A stretch of 64,000 nucleotides of DNA, from NCBI GenBank assembly GCA_949825065.1, contig OX463862.1, forward strand, positions 20,937,071 through 21,001,070. The letters run 5' to 3'. Under the pieces are notes generated by a model. The model had not been told where the DNA came from and made no database searches. It was given only the letters and a program-made list of their open reading frames with translations. A program made the translations under genes and the position numbers. Below are positions 51,009 to 63,239 of this stretch, in pieces (within the stretch, counting starts at the first letter, position 1; each line of letters starts with the position of its first letter). The DNA is from Odontocerum albicorne. Taxonomy: Eukaryota; Arthropoda; Insecta; Trichoptera; Odontoceridae.

Positions 51009-51650
51009 AATGTTTCCAGCCTGAACAAGTATGAGCGTGTTTGGGCAGATACTACGTCGACCACACTCATCACATGGTCAGGCAATTTTATAGTTAAAAA
51101 AATGTTTCCAGCCTGAACAAGTATGAACGTGTTTGGACAGATACTACGTCGACCACACTCATCACATGGTCAGGCAATTTTATAGTTAAAAAAATGTTTC
51201 CAGCCTGAACAAGTATGAGCGTGTTTGGACAGATACTACGTCGACCACTCTCATAACATGGTCAGGCATTTTATAGTTAAAAAAATGTTTCCAGCCTGAA
51301 CAAGTATGAGCGTGTTTGGGCAGATACTACGTCGACCACACTCATCACATAGTCAGGCAATTTTATAGTTTAAAAAATGTTTCCAAATTGAACAAGTATG
51401 AGCGTGTTTGGACAGATACTACGTCGACCACACTCATCACATAGTCAGGCAATTTTATATTAAAAAAAATGTTTCCAGTCTGAACAAGTATGAACGTGTT
51501 TGAACAGATACTACGTCGACCACACTTATCACATGGTCAGGCAATTTTATAGTTAAAAAAATGTTTCCAGCCTGAACAAGTTTGAGCGTGTTTGGACAGA
51601 TACTACGTCGACCACACTCATCACATGGTCAGGCAATTATATTGTTAAAA
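51009..51650. repeat. Minisatellite, about 92 bp x 7
   Basis: Seven units, each with ATGTTTCCAGCCTGAACAAG, GAGCGTGTTTGGACAGATAC, TACGTCGACCACACTCATCA and CATGGTCAGGCAATTTTATA. Every unit retains TACGTCGACCAC. Confidence 0.95.
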
Positions 51651-51654
51651 TAAT

Positions 51655-51768
51655 TGTTACCTCTATTCTTAGTGTATATCAACTTAAGTCGATGGAAGAC
51701 ATGTTATTATGTTATATAATATTCTGACATGTTATTATGTTATATAATATTCTAAAAAATCGAAAATT
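51655..51768. repeat. Short tandem duplication
   Basis: GACATGTTATTATGTTATAT followed by AATATTCT occurs twice (51697 and 51726). Confidence 0.8.
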
Positions 51769-51769
51769 G

Positions 51770-52062
51770 AAAAAAGCGCGAATATCAAGTTTCGTCACAA
51801 AAATCCGACATAAATTAGCAGCAAACTCAGCATCAAAACGTCGTTTAATTTCTGCTGGAGTTTTCTCTTATTTGAAAGATACTTGATAACCGCACGATAT
51901 TCAATTTTAAATTTAATTTCACAATATAGCGAAACCACACGTCTTCTACCTAAAAGAAGTATTCAATTTAACTGTAAGATCACCTGATCATGCGGTTTAC
52001 GTGTAGTTGACTTTTTGTCTGTCCATACGCGCTCTAATTTATTCAGGCAGGAAACTTTTGGA
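51770..52062 (-). pseudogene. mariner 5' end and transposase N-terminal fragment (second lineage)
   Basis: The minus strand begins at the terminus AGGGTCCAAAAGTTTCCTGC (about 52060). Further in, it reads IEYRAVIKYLSNKRKTPAEI, then KRRFDAEFAANL. EYRAVIKFLxxxGxTPxEIkxRLdavYG is the first helix-turn-helix of a mariner transposase. It ends before the second helix-turn-helix. The terminus matches the 3' end of the copy at 46.6 kb. Confidence 0.75.
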
Positions 52063-52074
52063 CCCTAGTGATAC

Positions 52075-52135
52075 TTGATACATCTGGCGGGCTTATTATT
52101 AGACAGCATTTTTTTATAACCAACCAACTTATCTT
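52075..52135 (-). mobile_element. SINE1 tail scrap
   Basis: CATCTGGCGGGCTTATTATT, then ATAACCAACCAACTTA. Confidence 0.5.
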
Positions 52136-52139
52136 ACGA

Positions 52140-52960
52140 GTATATCTATGTTATGTTGTTTTAATCCATGACAGATTTTGACAAAATAAATACTTAATCG
52201 AATTCAAGTGATAAAATTAATTCGAATTCAAGTAAATAAATCTTGAAACAATTTTCATAGGGCTAGACGAACGGAATTCGTTTCAAGATAAGGCAGTGGA
52301 ACAAAGGAAAATTCGGATGAAAAGGTATTTTGAGCAGAGTTTAATTTTTTTTTCAGTTTTCTCTTGAACATAAATACTGATTGTACACATGTGATAAGTC
52401 TTAGAAATTCGATCCACAGTCGCACCGAGTTGATCGTAAATGATAATGTGTTAATGTGAGGTGTGGTGTATTGGCAAAGGATCGAACAGAACGTCTGAGT
52501 TCTCGAAAGAGAATTGGAATTGTTATCTATGCAAAATCATTTCGATAGAAAGTAAAAGTCTCTTCGCTGTCTTATTTTGGTCCATTGAAATCTGTTTCGA
52601 AGCTCTGACACGTGGTCATACTTCTAAAGGCTACATCTGAATTGGATGTTTACATTTTGAAGTATCTCCAATTTATCCAAATAGCATACGTCACCCTACT
52701 CAAGTTATGGAAACCTGAGATATGAGGACAGCAGTATCCGACTCAAAACACAGAAGTACGCATCCCATTAAGATAATGTACAGGAAAAAAAATTTTTTTT
52801 TGGCTATTCAGATATTTCTTAAGCTAACCTATATTATGTACAATATTTCATTAAAATTATAGTCCATTTATTGGTTGGTTTTATCCAATAACAGTATATT
52901 TTTAGTCATTTTATTTCGCTTATTTTGCTATCGCAACACAATTTTTATTATATTGTTATA
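52140..52960. other. Unassigned DNA
   Basis: No gene or repeat family is recognised. The 52150-52400 segment resembles 13260-13500 (bodies with AATTCG, GGAACAAAGGAAAATTC and AAAGGTATTTTGAG), so it may be an uncharacterised repeat. Confidence 0.4.
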
Positions 52961-52964
52961 GCTT

Positions 52965-53275
52965 AATATTTAATGAAATAATGACTTTTAATTAATGAAA
53001 TGATGATTTTAAATAAATGAGTTGACGATTTTAAATCAACGAATTAATGACTTTTAATCAATGAATTTAGAATTATGAATCAATGAATCGGTGATTTTTA
53101 ATCAATGAATTGATGATTTTTAATCAATGAATTGATAATTACCATATTAATCAATGAATTGACGATTTTTATTAATGAATTGATGATATCAATGAATCGA
53201 TCATTTATAATCAATAAATTGATGAATTTTAATTTTTGAATTAATGATTTTTAATAAACGAACCGATAATTTTTA
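52965..53275. repeat. Degenerate minisatellite, about 22-24 bp x 12
   Basis: Units follow AATCAATGAATTGATGATTT with frequent changes. Much of it is self-complementary (ATCAATGAATTGAT). Confidence 0.85.
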
Positions 53276-53329
53276 TTTTTGTTTAACTTTTTCTCAAGTA
53301 ATATTTTAATTAACACTATTTTTTTCTGC

Positions 53330-53765
53330 CTCAAGTGTTGGCTTGTTCAGCTTTAGAAAACCGTTGAAGACATTTTTTGAGAGATTTTATCAAAATTTAT
53401 GATTATATATGAATACTACATATAAAAACTACACACAATCTAAAGCTCAATGTGTTTTTATCACATATCGGAAGACTTACAAGGGTTACTTAGCAGTCCG
53501 TCTTCCCATGGTAAGTTTTCTGCGGTTTTCTTACCAAGTATGTTTTTCTAAACATATGCAGATGCGGGAAATACATAATCTAATAGCCGCAGTTACCAAC
53601 CTTAAATAATCTAATGGCCGCAGTTACCACCCTTACACTCAGTTTAAATATATTTATTTTGTTATATTTTTAATCTGTCAATAATAGTAAGTTCGCATTC
53701 CGAGTTAGGGCGCCCTTCAAAAGAGTCTTCTCTATAAATGGTGTTGTACTAATTATCATTTTATT
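53330..53765 (+). repeat. Z-family, near full length
   Basis: GCTTTAGAAAACCGTTGAAG, TATATGAATACTACATATAA, CACATATCGGAAGACTTACA, CCATGGTAAGTTTTCTGCGG, AACATATGCAGATGCGGGAA and AGGGCGCCCTTCAAAAGAGT. It contains a local duplication of about 35 bp (AATCTAATAGCCGCAGTTAC and AATCTAATGGCCGCAGTTAC). Confidence 0.8.
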
Positions 53766-53924
53766 ATTATTTTAATGATTTTCAAAAAGATAATTCCAAG
53801 TATGATCTTAAAACGGCAGATAACATCTCACTTTTATTTTAACTATGTTTATTGTTCATACATTTTGTAAAGGTGAATAATCATAAGAATTTTTGTTTGC
53901 GACCATGTAACCTTTTAACTTTAG

Positions 53925-54020
53925 TTTGTCTGATTGGTTGGAAGAGATTTTCACCTGGCAACAACCCCACCAGATTATTTCACAAAAAAGTGTTAAATTA
54001 ATAAATAAATAATAAATACC
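53925..54020 (+). mobile_element. SINE1 tail
   Basis: GTCTGATTGGTTGGAAGAGA, TTTTCACCTGGCAACAACCC and CACAAAAAAGTGTTAAATTA, then AATAAATAAATAA. Confidence 0.75.
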
Positions 54021-54379
54021 AGGGCATCAAAATAAATCAGAAGATCAAAGTCCTCGAAGGAAAATAAGTCTGGGAGCAAAACATGTCTGAGATGTGAATC
54101 AAACCTTTTAATCTCTTTGATTATCTTTGATTAACCTTTTAATCTCTTTGATTATCTGTTTCTTTGTAAACAATATAAATATGCTTTCCAAATAGTGAGA
54201 TTGCCAATAGCAAATTAGATGTTTAACTTACAGTTTCTATAATAAATGTAATTTGCAGCAATCTGTAATTAAAAAAACAGCTTTCCGTAATAAAAGATTG
54301 TCGACAATATGCCTTCGGCGAGTCCTCCGTTTCTTTGGGCACATTTTCCTTTGGGCCAAGGAGACATTTTGGAAAGGTT

Positions 54380-54570
54380 TGTCGTCCTTCCACACTGGTG
54401 TGGAAGGACGACACAGATGAGGAAGGATCTCAATGCATTGGACTGACCAAGTGAGAGTCACAACTGGAGTACCCTTAACAATTGCCCTTCGAGCCACGGA
54501 GTGTAGAATGGATCGAGAGAATCGTCGGAGGCTATCATGAGAATGACGATGCTCAGTCATGAGTTACGAC
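54380..54570 (+). pseudogene. Possible LINE C-terminal scrap with a perfect 16 bp palindrome
   Basis: TGTCGTCCTTCCACAC and its reverse complement lie around a 2 bp spacer (54380-54413). Downstream, plus-strand frames read VWKDDTDEEGSQCIGL, then a VEWIERIVGGYHENDDAQS-like tail. This recalls the WxDDIxxxxG...DRxxWR end of LINE reverse transcriptases. The match is weak. The 107-codon minus-strand frame over this area has no domain. Confidence 0.35.
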
Positions 54571-54574
54571 AGGA

Positions 54575-55005
54575 TGGATGGTAATAAAACTTAAAAATCT
54601 TCATTAACAAAAATGATAGTGCACACTTGGCTTATTAATATTAATGTGAGTGCGAAACGTTGGCAGGAAAAAAATTCAAGGAGCAAAGTATCGTAATGCT
54701 TTGTAGTGTTTCGATAATAGAAGTTATTTAAGACTGATGTATTTTTAATTTTGCTTTTTTATAAATTATAAAAAAAAACACTGAAAATGTAAAGTATTGA
54801 TGAAATTGAATTTTTGATATATAAACCTTTTTTCTCTCTAAAGATATTCTTTTTAAGCGATCTCCTAAATCTCTCACGCATTTTAAAATATTTATAGTAA
54901 TGGAAAGTTTAAAATCTATCGTGTTAGATACAAAACTTTTCCGGTATTTTTTTTACTTTAAAAAAATTATCAAGCTTGTAACTTTTCAATATATAGATAT
55001 CATCG
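54575..55005. other. Unassigned DNA
   Basis: No feature is recognised. Confidence 0.4.
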
Positions 55006-55009
55006 TCAT

Positions 55010-55320
55010 CATTGTCAACCTGGGTTGACCCACTGCTGAATAAAGGTCTTCCCAAGTCAACTCCAAATTATTCGGTTTTGTGACTGTTGGAACTGTGCGA
55101 TTCTGTGCCATACTTCCTGATTTCATCTACCCAACATACTCGTACTTTGAATCTTTTTCTGGGCTTCGGTATAGCTTTTGGGTTCCACTGGATTATTTCG
55201 GATGTCCATCGATAATCTGATATTCTGGCTACGTGACCTGCCCATTGCCACTTCATCTTTTTGCACACCTTTATAGCATCTTTGTTTTGTTGCATATCCA
55301 GGAGTTTTATTTACGGTCTC
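55010..55320 (-). pseudogene. RTE LINE C-terminal pseudogene
   Basis: The minus strand reads KDAIKVCKKMKWQWAGHVAR, then [30 protein letters not shown] and, after a shift, a segment equivalent to ELTWEDLYSAVGQPRLTM. It parallels the C-terminus of the copy at 57 kb. Its 3' end carries a GTTGACAATGATGACGATGA tail, the same ending as that copy. A frameshift in the KVRWVDEI block kills it. Confidence 0.8.
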
Positions 55321-55359
55321 TTTTAGTATGTCGTGTCGTGGTTTTTTTTGTTTATTTTA

Positions 55360-55640
55360 ATTTTAATTGAGTGAGCCGTTGAACACTAGCAAACTCACCG
55401 GACATACCGCTGTACTGGATTTGAGGGCACACTGATGTGAAACGATCGGAGCATACCGGCATATTTTCTTTTTCACTTTTTTGTTTAAAAAACTAATGAA
55501 GTAATATGGATACTTATTCACTCGAATACAAGGTGGGAAAAAACCTGTGTCATTCGAGGGGAGTAACACAGCGCGGGGTTCAAACCGACGACCTTCCGCA
55601 CGGAAATGCAGTGTGTTACCGTGCAGCCATGCATCTCTCA
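55360..55640 (-). mobile_element. SINE2 with intact tRNA-like head
   Basis: On the minus strand, ATGGCTGCACGGTAACACAC (box A region) and GGTTTGAACCCCGCGCTGTG (box B) open the element. CCACCTTGTATTCGAGTGAA, ATGCCGGTATGCTCCGATCG and TCCGGTGAGTTTGCTAGTGT follow. The overlapping minus- and plus-strand frames of 66-92 codons are incidental. Confidence 0.75.
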
Positions 55641-55689
55641 AATACAGGAATGAGAGTAGTAAGGTTCCTCGGTATCTGCATATGTTTAA

Positions 55690-55950
55690 AAAAACATGTT
55701 TGGTAAGAAAACCGCAGAAAATATTCCAATGGAAGAACGGACTTCAAGGAAACCTTTGGGGATATTCCGATACATGATAATAACACATGTCGTTTTAGGA
55801 GTTGTCTAGTGTTCTTATAAGACCTCCCAAAAGGGGTTATATTTAATACTTCCTTAAGCTGTACACGCCACCATATCTATAACACTAAGAGGTTGACAAT
55901 TCTACGCCCCAGAACCAGACGGTAAAAGTTCTATCGAAAACCCCCACCAT
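55690..55950 (-). repeat. Z-family 5' part
   Basis: AACATGTTTGGTAAGAAAAC, CGCAGAAAATATTCCAATGG, GATATTCCGATACATGATAA and a CCTTAAGCTGTACACGCCAC edge shared with 50.2 kb. Confidence 0.65.
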
Positions 55951-55954
55951 ACAG

Positions 55955-57847
<1,893 letters not shown>

Positions 57848-57849
57848 TA

Positions 57850-58160
57850 TTTTAATGTAACAAGTGAGCAAAGCTTACCAACTTTTAAAAATAAAAATCC
57901 CGTACCCAGATTACATCGATTGGATAATGAGTATGCTGCAGTAGCGGACATATTTAGAGACAGTTTTAATGCCTTTAAAAGTTTCTCAGGAGGCGTTTTT
58001 GTTTATTTGAAACAAAAGTTCGGCGCCATGGTGTGACTCGTTGAATTTATTTTTTTCTTCTCGTGAATTGTTTCTCTCTAAAATTTAGCAATAACAGATT
58101 TTTTTATGTGAAGGAGATGAATTAACATGTACAAATTTATTTTAATTTTAAGGAAAATTT
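57850..58160. other. Unassigned DNA
   Basis: No feature is recognised. Confidence 0.4.
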
Positions 58161-58164
58161 GTGA

Positions 58165-58525
58165 AGTGTCAATGCTTGAAGGTGGAGTGAGGATATAAGA
58201 AATGAATGCATGATGAAAGTTTTAAGTTTGATGAAGTAAGAAGCTTTAAGATGATTTGGATATGTAAAGAGAATGAATGACAAGCAAATATTCAAGTCAG
58301 AAGTGCAAGGTGTGCGGGGAAGAGGTAGACCGAAGAAAACGTGGTTGAACCAAAATAACTAGATTTTGAAAGAAGGGAAAGTGAAAGAATAAATAGTAGA
58401 AAATTGTGCATAACGAGATGTACGAAAATGGAGAGAAGGCTAAATTTGTGCGCTTGGAAGAATAGAAAAGTTTGGAGATCTGTTCTCTCTACCTATCTTG
58501 CAATGGATATGGCGTGATGATATGT
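58165..58525 (+). pseudogene. RT-A LINE C-terminal pseudogene
   Basis: A shifted RxFGYVKRMNDKQ, then VQGVRGRGRPKKTWL and a final KVWRSVLSTYLAMDMA-like segment ending in GATATGTATGTA. RGRGRPKKTWL is the best-preserved RT-A motif in the window. Stops interrupt the rest. Confidence 0.75.
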
Positions 58526-58529
58526 ATGT

Positions 58530-58800
58530 ATTTTTATTTTTTCTGAACAGATTTTTTTTGTACCTTACAATCCTTTGACTTCTGAGCTCTGGGCTGTTAT
58601 ATGTTTGAATTATAATATATGTATAGTCAATAGAATGCCTGTGCGTATTTCTTTGTGATATTTTTTGTGATAAGTAATTTTTATACTTTATATGACATAT
58701 TAATTTTGAAATACAAATTTAAACTTAATTATGTATTGTTCCTATTTTTATGGTACATAAAAGATTGTACATTATACTTAATAAATAAATAAATAAAAGA
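58530..58800 (+). mobile_element. Probable LINE 3' UTR tail
   Basis: AT-rich non-coding sequence ends in ACATTATACTTAATAAATAA followed by ATAAATAAAAG, the same type of (AATA)n ending as the CR1-like LINEs at 5.5 and 37.3 kb. No reverse transcriptase precedes it directly. Confidence 0.45.
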
Positions 58801-59079
58801 AAACCAACATTTTGGACAGCTCTCAATAGTCATAAGACGTGTAAACGAGTTTGGTCCTGTGGCGGCTTAAGAATCAAACAAACTCAATAACGTCCATCGG
58901 GCTTTCAAATTAATTTGGAATTGATAATACCCAAATGGTTATGTTAAGAGAATAGACCCAGAGCTAGTCATACAACTGATGCAGAGTTTTGGCCACTCGC
59001 TCGGACAGGAGGAAACCCCCGTCACTATGCTGACACGATGCAAGGGTGCGTTCCCTCGTGATATATAAAAGGAAGGTCC

Positions 59080-59480
59080 ATGAATCTGTCTGACAGTTCT
59101 CCCGGCCAGAGGTGATGGACCCCTTAACCAACAACAGAAGGGGTAATTTGTTGCATATTGAGAGCTATGCAAGATAACGCGCTCACCCACAAATCGACCG
59201 TCACGATGGTAAAATTGCACAAATTGGACTTGGTTCCTCATCCCGCATATTCACAGGATATGGTCCCGTGCCACTTTTCTTGTTACCGTAATTAAAAAAC
59301 TGGCTCGGTGGTAAGACATTTCATCAGATCAGGCTGTTATCGCCACAGTAAATGACTATTTTGCAGAGTATGACAAAACCTATTTTTCAGACGAAATGAA
59401 AAAAATGGAAAATAGAAGGAGATTTGAAAAATAAAACTGTAAATTTTTTTTTCTTGGGTTTATACCGAACTTTTCAAACT
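59080..59480 (+). pseudogene. mariner transposase C-terminal pseudogene
   Basis: In mixed frames it shows RAMQDNALTHKSTVTMVKLH (the DNAxxHxs catalytic motif), KLDLVPHPAYSQDMVPCHF (HPPYSPDLAPcDFhLF), VNDYFAEYDKTYFSDEMKK and MENRRRFEK-like ends. The 3' terminus is CCGAACTTTTCAAACTATCC. Several frameshifts are present. The lineage differs from the copies at 2.1 and 46.1 kb. The 100-codon minus-strand frame is its shadow. Confidence 0.75.
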
Positions 59481-59734
59481 ATCCACGTTAAGACATACGC
59501 CATTTTTCTTGCAGTAAAATCAGAGGAAACATATATCTATATTCAAAGTCTGGTCTACTTGATCCAGCCATGTTTTCCTCAGTATACTTACAAATAAATT
59601 ATATCTCTCTCTGTACAACACAAAATTAGTTCTTGAATTGTAAATGCATTTACCACCCCCTTGTAGTACGGTTTAGGTCCATGCATGTTTTAACTTCATT
59701 TTCATAGCTAGGGACAGTTTTATTACATACTTTA

Positions 59735-60475
59735 ATATAAACGCGCCGTGTCCCTTGTAGGGTAGGCAGATAGAGCAGATTCCCATATTTTTTCTACTCA
59801 AGCAAAAAACTTTCGTTTTCCCCACATCCATACATTTCGTCATGCTAAATCATGTATATTAATATAATACTTCTTACTGTCTCTTTTTCTACTTCTTCAG
59901 CACCGGCCTTTCATTTCTGATCTATATACTTGTCCAATCATTTATTTTATTGTATTTATATAATCAAACCATCTAAATCCTTTCTTCATATTAAACTTTG
60001 TGTATTTACATATTCAAACCACGTTAACGCTCCTTTATTCTTATTATACTTTGTGTATTTACATATTCAAACCATGTTAACGCTTCTTTCTTCGTATTAA
60101 ACTTTGTGTATTTACATATTCAAACTACGTTAACGCTCCTTTATTCATATTAAACTTTGTGTATTTACATACTCAAACTACGTTAACGCTCCTTTATTCA
60201 TATTAAACTTTGTGTATTTATATATTCAAATCATGTTAACGCTCCTTTCCTCATATTAAATTTTGTGTATTTACATATTCAAACCATTTTAACGGCTCCT
60301 TTCTTGATATTAAACTTTGTATATCTATATATTCAAATCATGTTAACGATCCTTTCTTCATATTGAACTTTGTCCTTATTCCGCCTTTTATCATACATTG
60401 ACATTTTACATATTGTCTTGTATGTACGCATCTCCATATCATATATCTTACTTTATCCTTCTTCTGTTAAGTCCG
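59735..60475 (-). pseudogene. RT-A LINE 3' fragment expanded by a 53 bp array
   Basis: GTGTCCCTTGTAGGGTAGGC, AGATAGAGCAGATTCCCATA and CATCCATACATTTCGTCATG are the inverted RT-A 3' end. After the array (59945-60365) the RT-A alignment continues with TATTCCGCCTTTTATCATAC, equivalent to the YDRI-coding region of other copies. The element is therefore present on both sides of the array. Confidence 0.65.
59945..60365. repeat. Minisatellite, 53 bp x about 8, inside an RT-A copy
   Basis: Units contain TTGTGTATTTACATATTCAA, AACCATGTTAACGCTCCTTT and CTTCATATTAAACT. The single-copy equivalent in other RT-A fragments is CCAAACAATCTTAATGTTCC with TTTCTTCATCT (31.57 kb), so the unit is LINE-derived. Confidence 0.9.
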
Positions 60476-60719
60476 AGCTTTACTTCCACAAGGCAATGTG
60501 GAAGAATAATCAATACAATTATACTTTGTTAAAATACTCGTAGTAAATAATAAGTAGTAAATAATAAACGTAATAAGAGTAAGATTACCTTAACCGGACA
60601 GGAAGAATTACAAATCTGAAAAAAGAAATAATGTGATGGCATATGTTATGTGTTTATCAAATAATACAATTAAGTTGAGATTTAAATCGTGAGTTTTTGG
60701 CAACATTCCATGTTTTTAT

Positions 60720-62150
60720 TAAGATGTTTTATTTGGTGGAATTCTAACAAATTTGAATTGATCTGCTTTATTTGGTGGAATTCTAACATGATTGTATCCG
60801 TCTGTTTTATTTGATGGAATACTAACATGTTGTGTTGATCTGTTTTATTTGGTGATATTCTCTAACATGTTTGTTATTTGGGGGGAAATCGTAACATATT
60901 TGTATATATCTGTTTAAGTTAGAGAAATTCTAACATGTTTTTATTTTCTGTTTTCTTTGGTGAAATTTTAACATGTTTGTATTGATCTATTTTATTTGGT
61001 GGAATTTTTACATGTTTGTATTGATCATTTTTATTTGGTGGAGTTCTTACACGTTTGTATTAATCAGCTTTATTTGGTGATATTCTAACATGTTTGTTAT
61101 TTGGGAGAAATTGTAACATATTTGTAAAGGGTCTTTCAAATTGAGCGGTTTTTTTAATTCTACTTTTTTTAATTCTTGAATACAATTTGCTTTGATTTCA
61201 AAGCAAATCGTATTCAAGAATTAAAACACGCAATTTGCTTTGATTTCAAAAAACTTTTTATTGGTCATTGAAGTATAATGTATTACATTTAAACACAAAA
61301 AAAACGATATCCGCCAAATGTCCACCTCTTGCAGCTCCACAGATGTCCACTCTTTTGTCAAAATTTTCGATGATATTTTGGCATAATTGCGGTTCTAACT
61401 CATCAATAACGCGAATAATTTCGACCTTTTAGCTCAGGAATTAATTGGGGGTCATTCTTATAGACCTGTCTTTTCACGTAACCCTAGAGAAAATAGTCCA
61501 ACGGTGTCAGATTACATGATCTTGGTGGCCAATTAACATCACCGTTTCCGAAGATTGCAATACATAAAATAATTCTCAGTTTGAACGCGTAGTTGTATTG
61601 TATACGATTCCATTTTTATAAATGTCATACATTACACTTCTCGAATGTCACAATACCCAGGCAAAGTTCGCGACGCCATCTGTAATTTATCTTAGAATTA
61701 AAAACACCGCTCAATTTGAAAGACCCTTTTTTTATCTGTTTTATTTGGTGGGCTTCTTACATGCTTGCAATAATCTATTATATTTTATTTGGTGGATTTC
61801 TCACATGTTTGTATTACTCTACTTTATTTGGTGGAATTCTAACATATATGTATTGATCTGTTTTATTTGATGGAATTTTAATATGTTTAGTTTATCTGTT
61901 TTACTTGGTGATATTGTTATTTGGGGGAAATTGTAATATCCATATTTGTATTTATCTGTTTTATTTAGTGAAATTCTAACATGTTTGTATTTATCTGTTT
62001 AATTTGGTGAAATTCTAACATACACAAATTTATATTTATCTGTTGTATTTGGTGGAATTCCAACATGTTTGTATTGATATGTTTTATTTGGTGGAATTCT
62101 AACATCTTTGTATTGACTTTTTTTATTAGAAGATATTCCAATATGTTTGT
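60720..62150. repeat. Minisatellite, about 40 bp unit, split by a transposon
   Basis: Units follow TTTATTTGGTGGAATTCTAA, then CATGTTTGTATTGATCTG. About ten units precede and ten follow the Tc1-like insertion at 61127-61732. Some units carry a TGATATTCTAACATGTTTGT and TATTTGGGGGAAATTGTAAC variant as a longer higher-order form. Confidence 0.93.
61127..61732 (-). mobile_element. Tc1/mariner-type element with TA target site and transposase remnant
   Basis: The ends AAGGGTCTTTCAAATTGAGC and its inverse are near-perfect terminal repeats of about 24 bp. A TA flanks each side within the minisatellite. Minus-strand translation reads WPPRSCNLTPLDYFL, a stop, GYVKRQVYKNDPQLIPELK and, after a frameshift, IRVIDELEPQLCQNIIENF, then GGHLADIVF. 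The LTPLDYFLWG block holds the third catalytic residue of the transposase. The stop falls where tryptophan is expected. Only the C-terminal third of the gene is retained. A hairpin lies at 61174-61225 (AATTCTTGAATACAATTTGC inverted). Confidence 0.85.
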
Positions 62151-62159
62151 ATATTAATA

Positions 62160-62865
62160 GCTCGATTTATGCGATAGAATGTTCTTTTCAAGAAAATTTA
62201 CGTCAAATGAAATTGCGCAAATTGAGACAAGAAAATGATACAAAATTTAAAGATACGTCCGAGTAATTTGATATCCGTAAATTGAGGCACAAAACTTATA
62301 AATTTCAAAAGGCAGATAAATTTCAAAAGATAATGCGCCCAACAGATGGATTACCAGCTTGATACAAAACAATGAAAAGTATCATAAAAATATTTAAATT
62401 TTTTAAGTTAAATTATTATTTTTCGATACACCGGTACTTATTATTTAATATGAGAATAAAATAAAACGAAAAAAATGTAGTGAGTGAAAATTATTGCACA
62501 TGTAGCTTTTTACAGTGCTGCTAGTTTGCCAATCCACCGACCTGACTTCTATTGTCGAGCACGCTGATTGAAAAGGCGAGTTTACGTCGACCAAATAATG
62601 TATGTTATTATTAAGTCGACCAAATTCAAACAACGTAAAAGTCGATTCTCTTTTAAAATTAGTGGGATATAAAAACAAAAACTTCTGGGATTGCGGGAAA
62701 ATCAACCTGTAAATCCAGAAGGCAGGCGTTTGATCAGCTATTTTGAAGAATTTTTTTTTATATAAATTTGCTCTCGATTTCTTGGACTATATGCAAGAAG
62801 TCAATGGGGCACTAAAAAATATACACTCGAACCGGACAGAATCAAAATTTGTTACCGTGATCTAT
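62160..62865. other. Unassigned DNA
   Basis: An 86-codon minus frame (62445-62705) and a 65-codon plus frame (62743-62940) lie here. The second runs out of frame into the RT-A fragment. No domain is seen in either. Confidence 0.35.
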
Positions 62866-62869
62866 GAAA

Positions 62870-63140
62870 GTAAACGTGAACGTGAAAAAATACTGAAAAG
62901 AATCCAATTAATGCTGTTGAAATACATGCACTCAGAATAATACGTGGGGTGATAATGTATGACAGAATACGCAGTGAATATTTTGAAAGAAGTAAAAGTA
63001 AGAAGTAAGCTAAAACGTATGAGCTGTAGGAGAAAGTCTATGGATGTGGAAGATGATGGGATAGGCCATTTTGATTATCTGTCTTCTCTACCTATCCCAG
63101 CAGGGTAACGGCGTCATGGTATGTTTGTATATTTAGGTGA
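62870..63140 (+). pseudogene. RT-A LINE C-terminal pseudogene
   Basis: Reads NAVEIHALRIIRGVIMYDRI, then RSEYFERSK, and after shifts a remnant of the C-terminal CRRKSMDVEDDGI and YLSSLPIPAG segments. The 3' tip ends GCGTCATGGTATGTTTGTAT. Most of the middle (GHVER to RGRPR) is deleted. Confidence 0.7.
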
Positions 63141-63239
63141 CACCATGTAAAAAGAAAGAGTGTTAATCGAGGGGTAGATTTATTGATCCTTTTTCAAAAT
63201 AATAAAATATTTGATAATTATTATACATTATCTCTGTGG

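Noticed and set aside
54237..54560. 107-codon minus-strand frame as a gene
   Set aside because: It crosses a perfect palindrome, shows no domain, and the plus strand gives a better, though weak, LINE-like reading.
55500..55640. Possible tRNA gene, minus strand, with GGTTTGAACCCCGCG
   Set aside because: It is the head of a SINE2 copy: the same downstream body occurs at 8.5, 35.5 and 44.8 kb.
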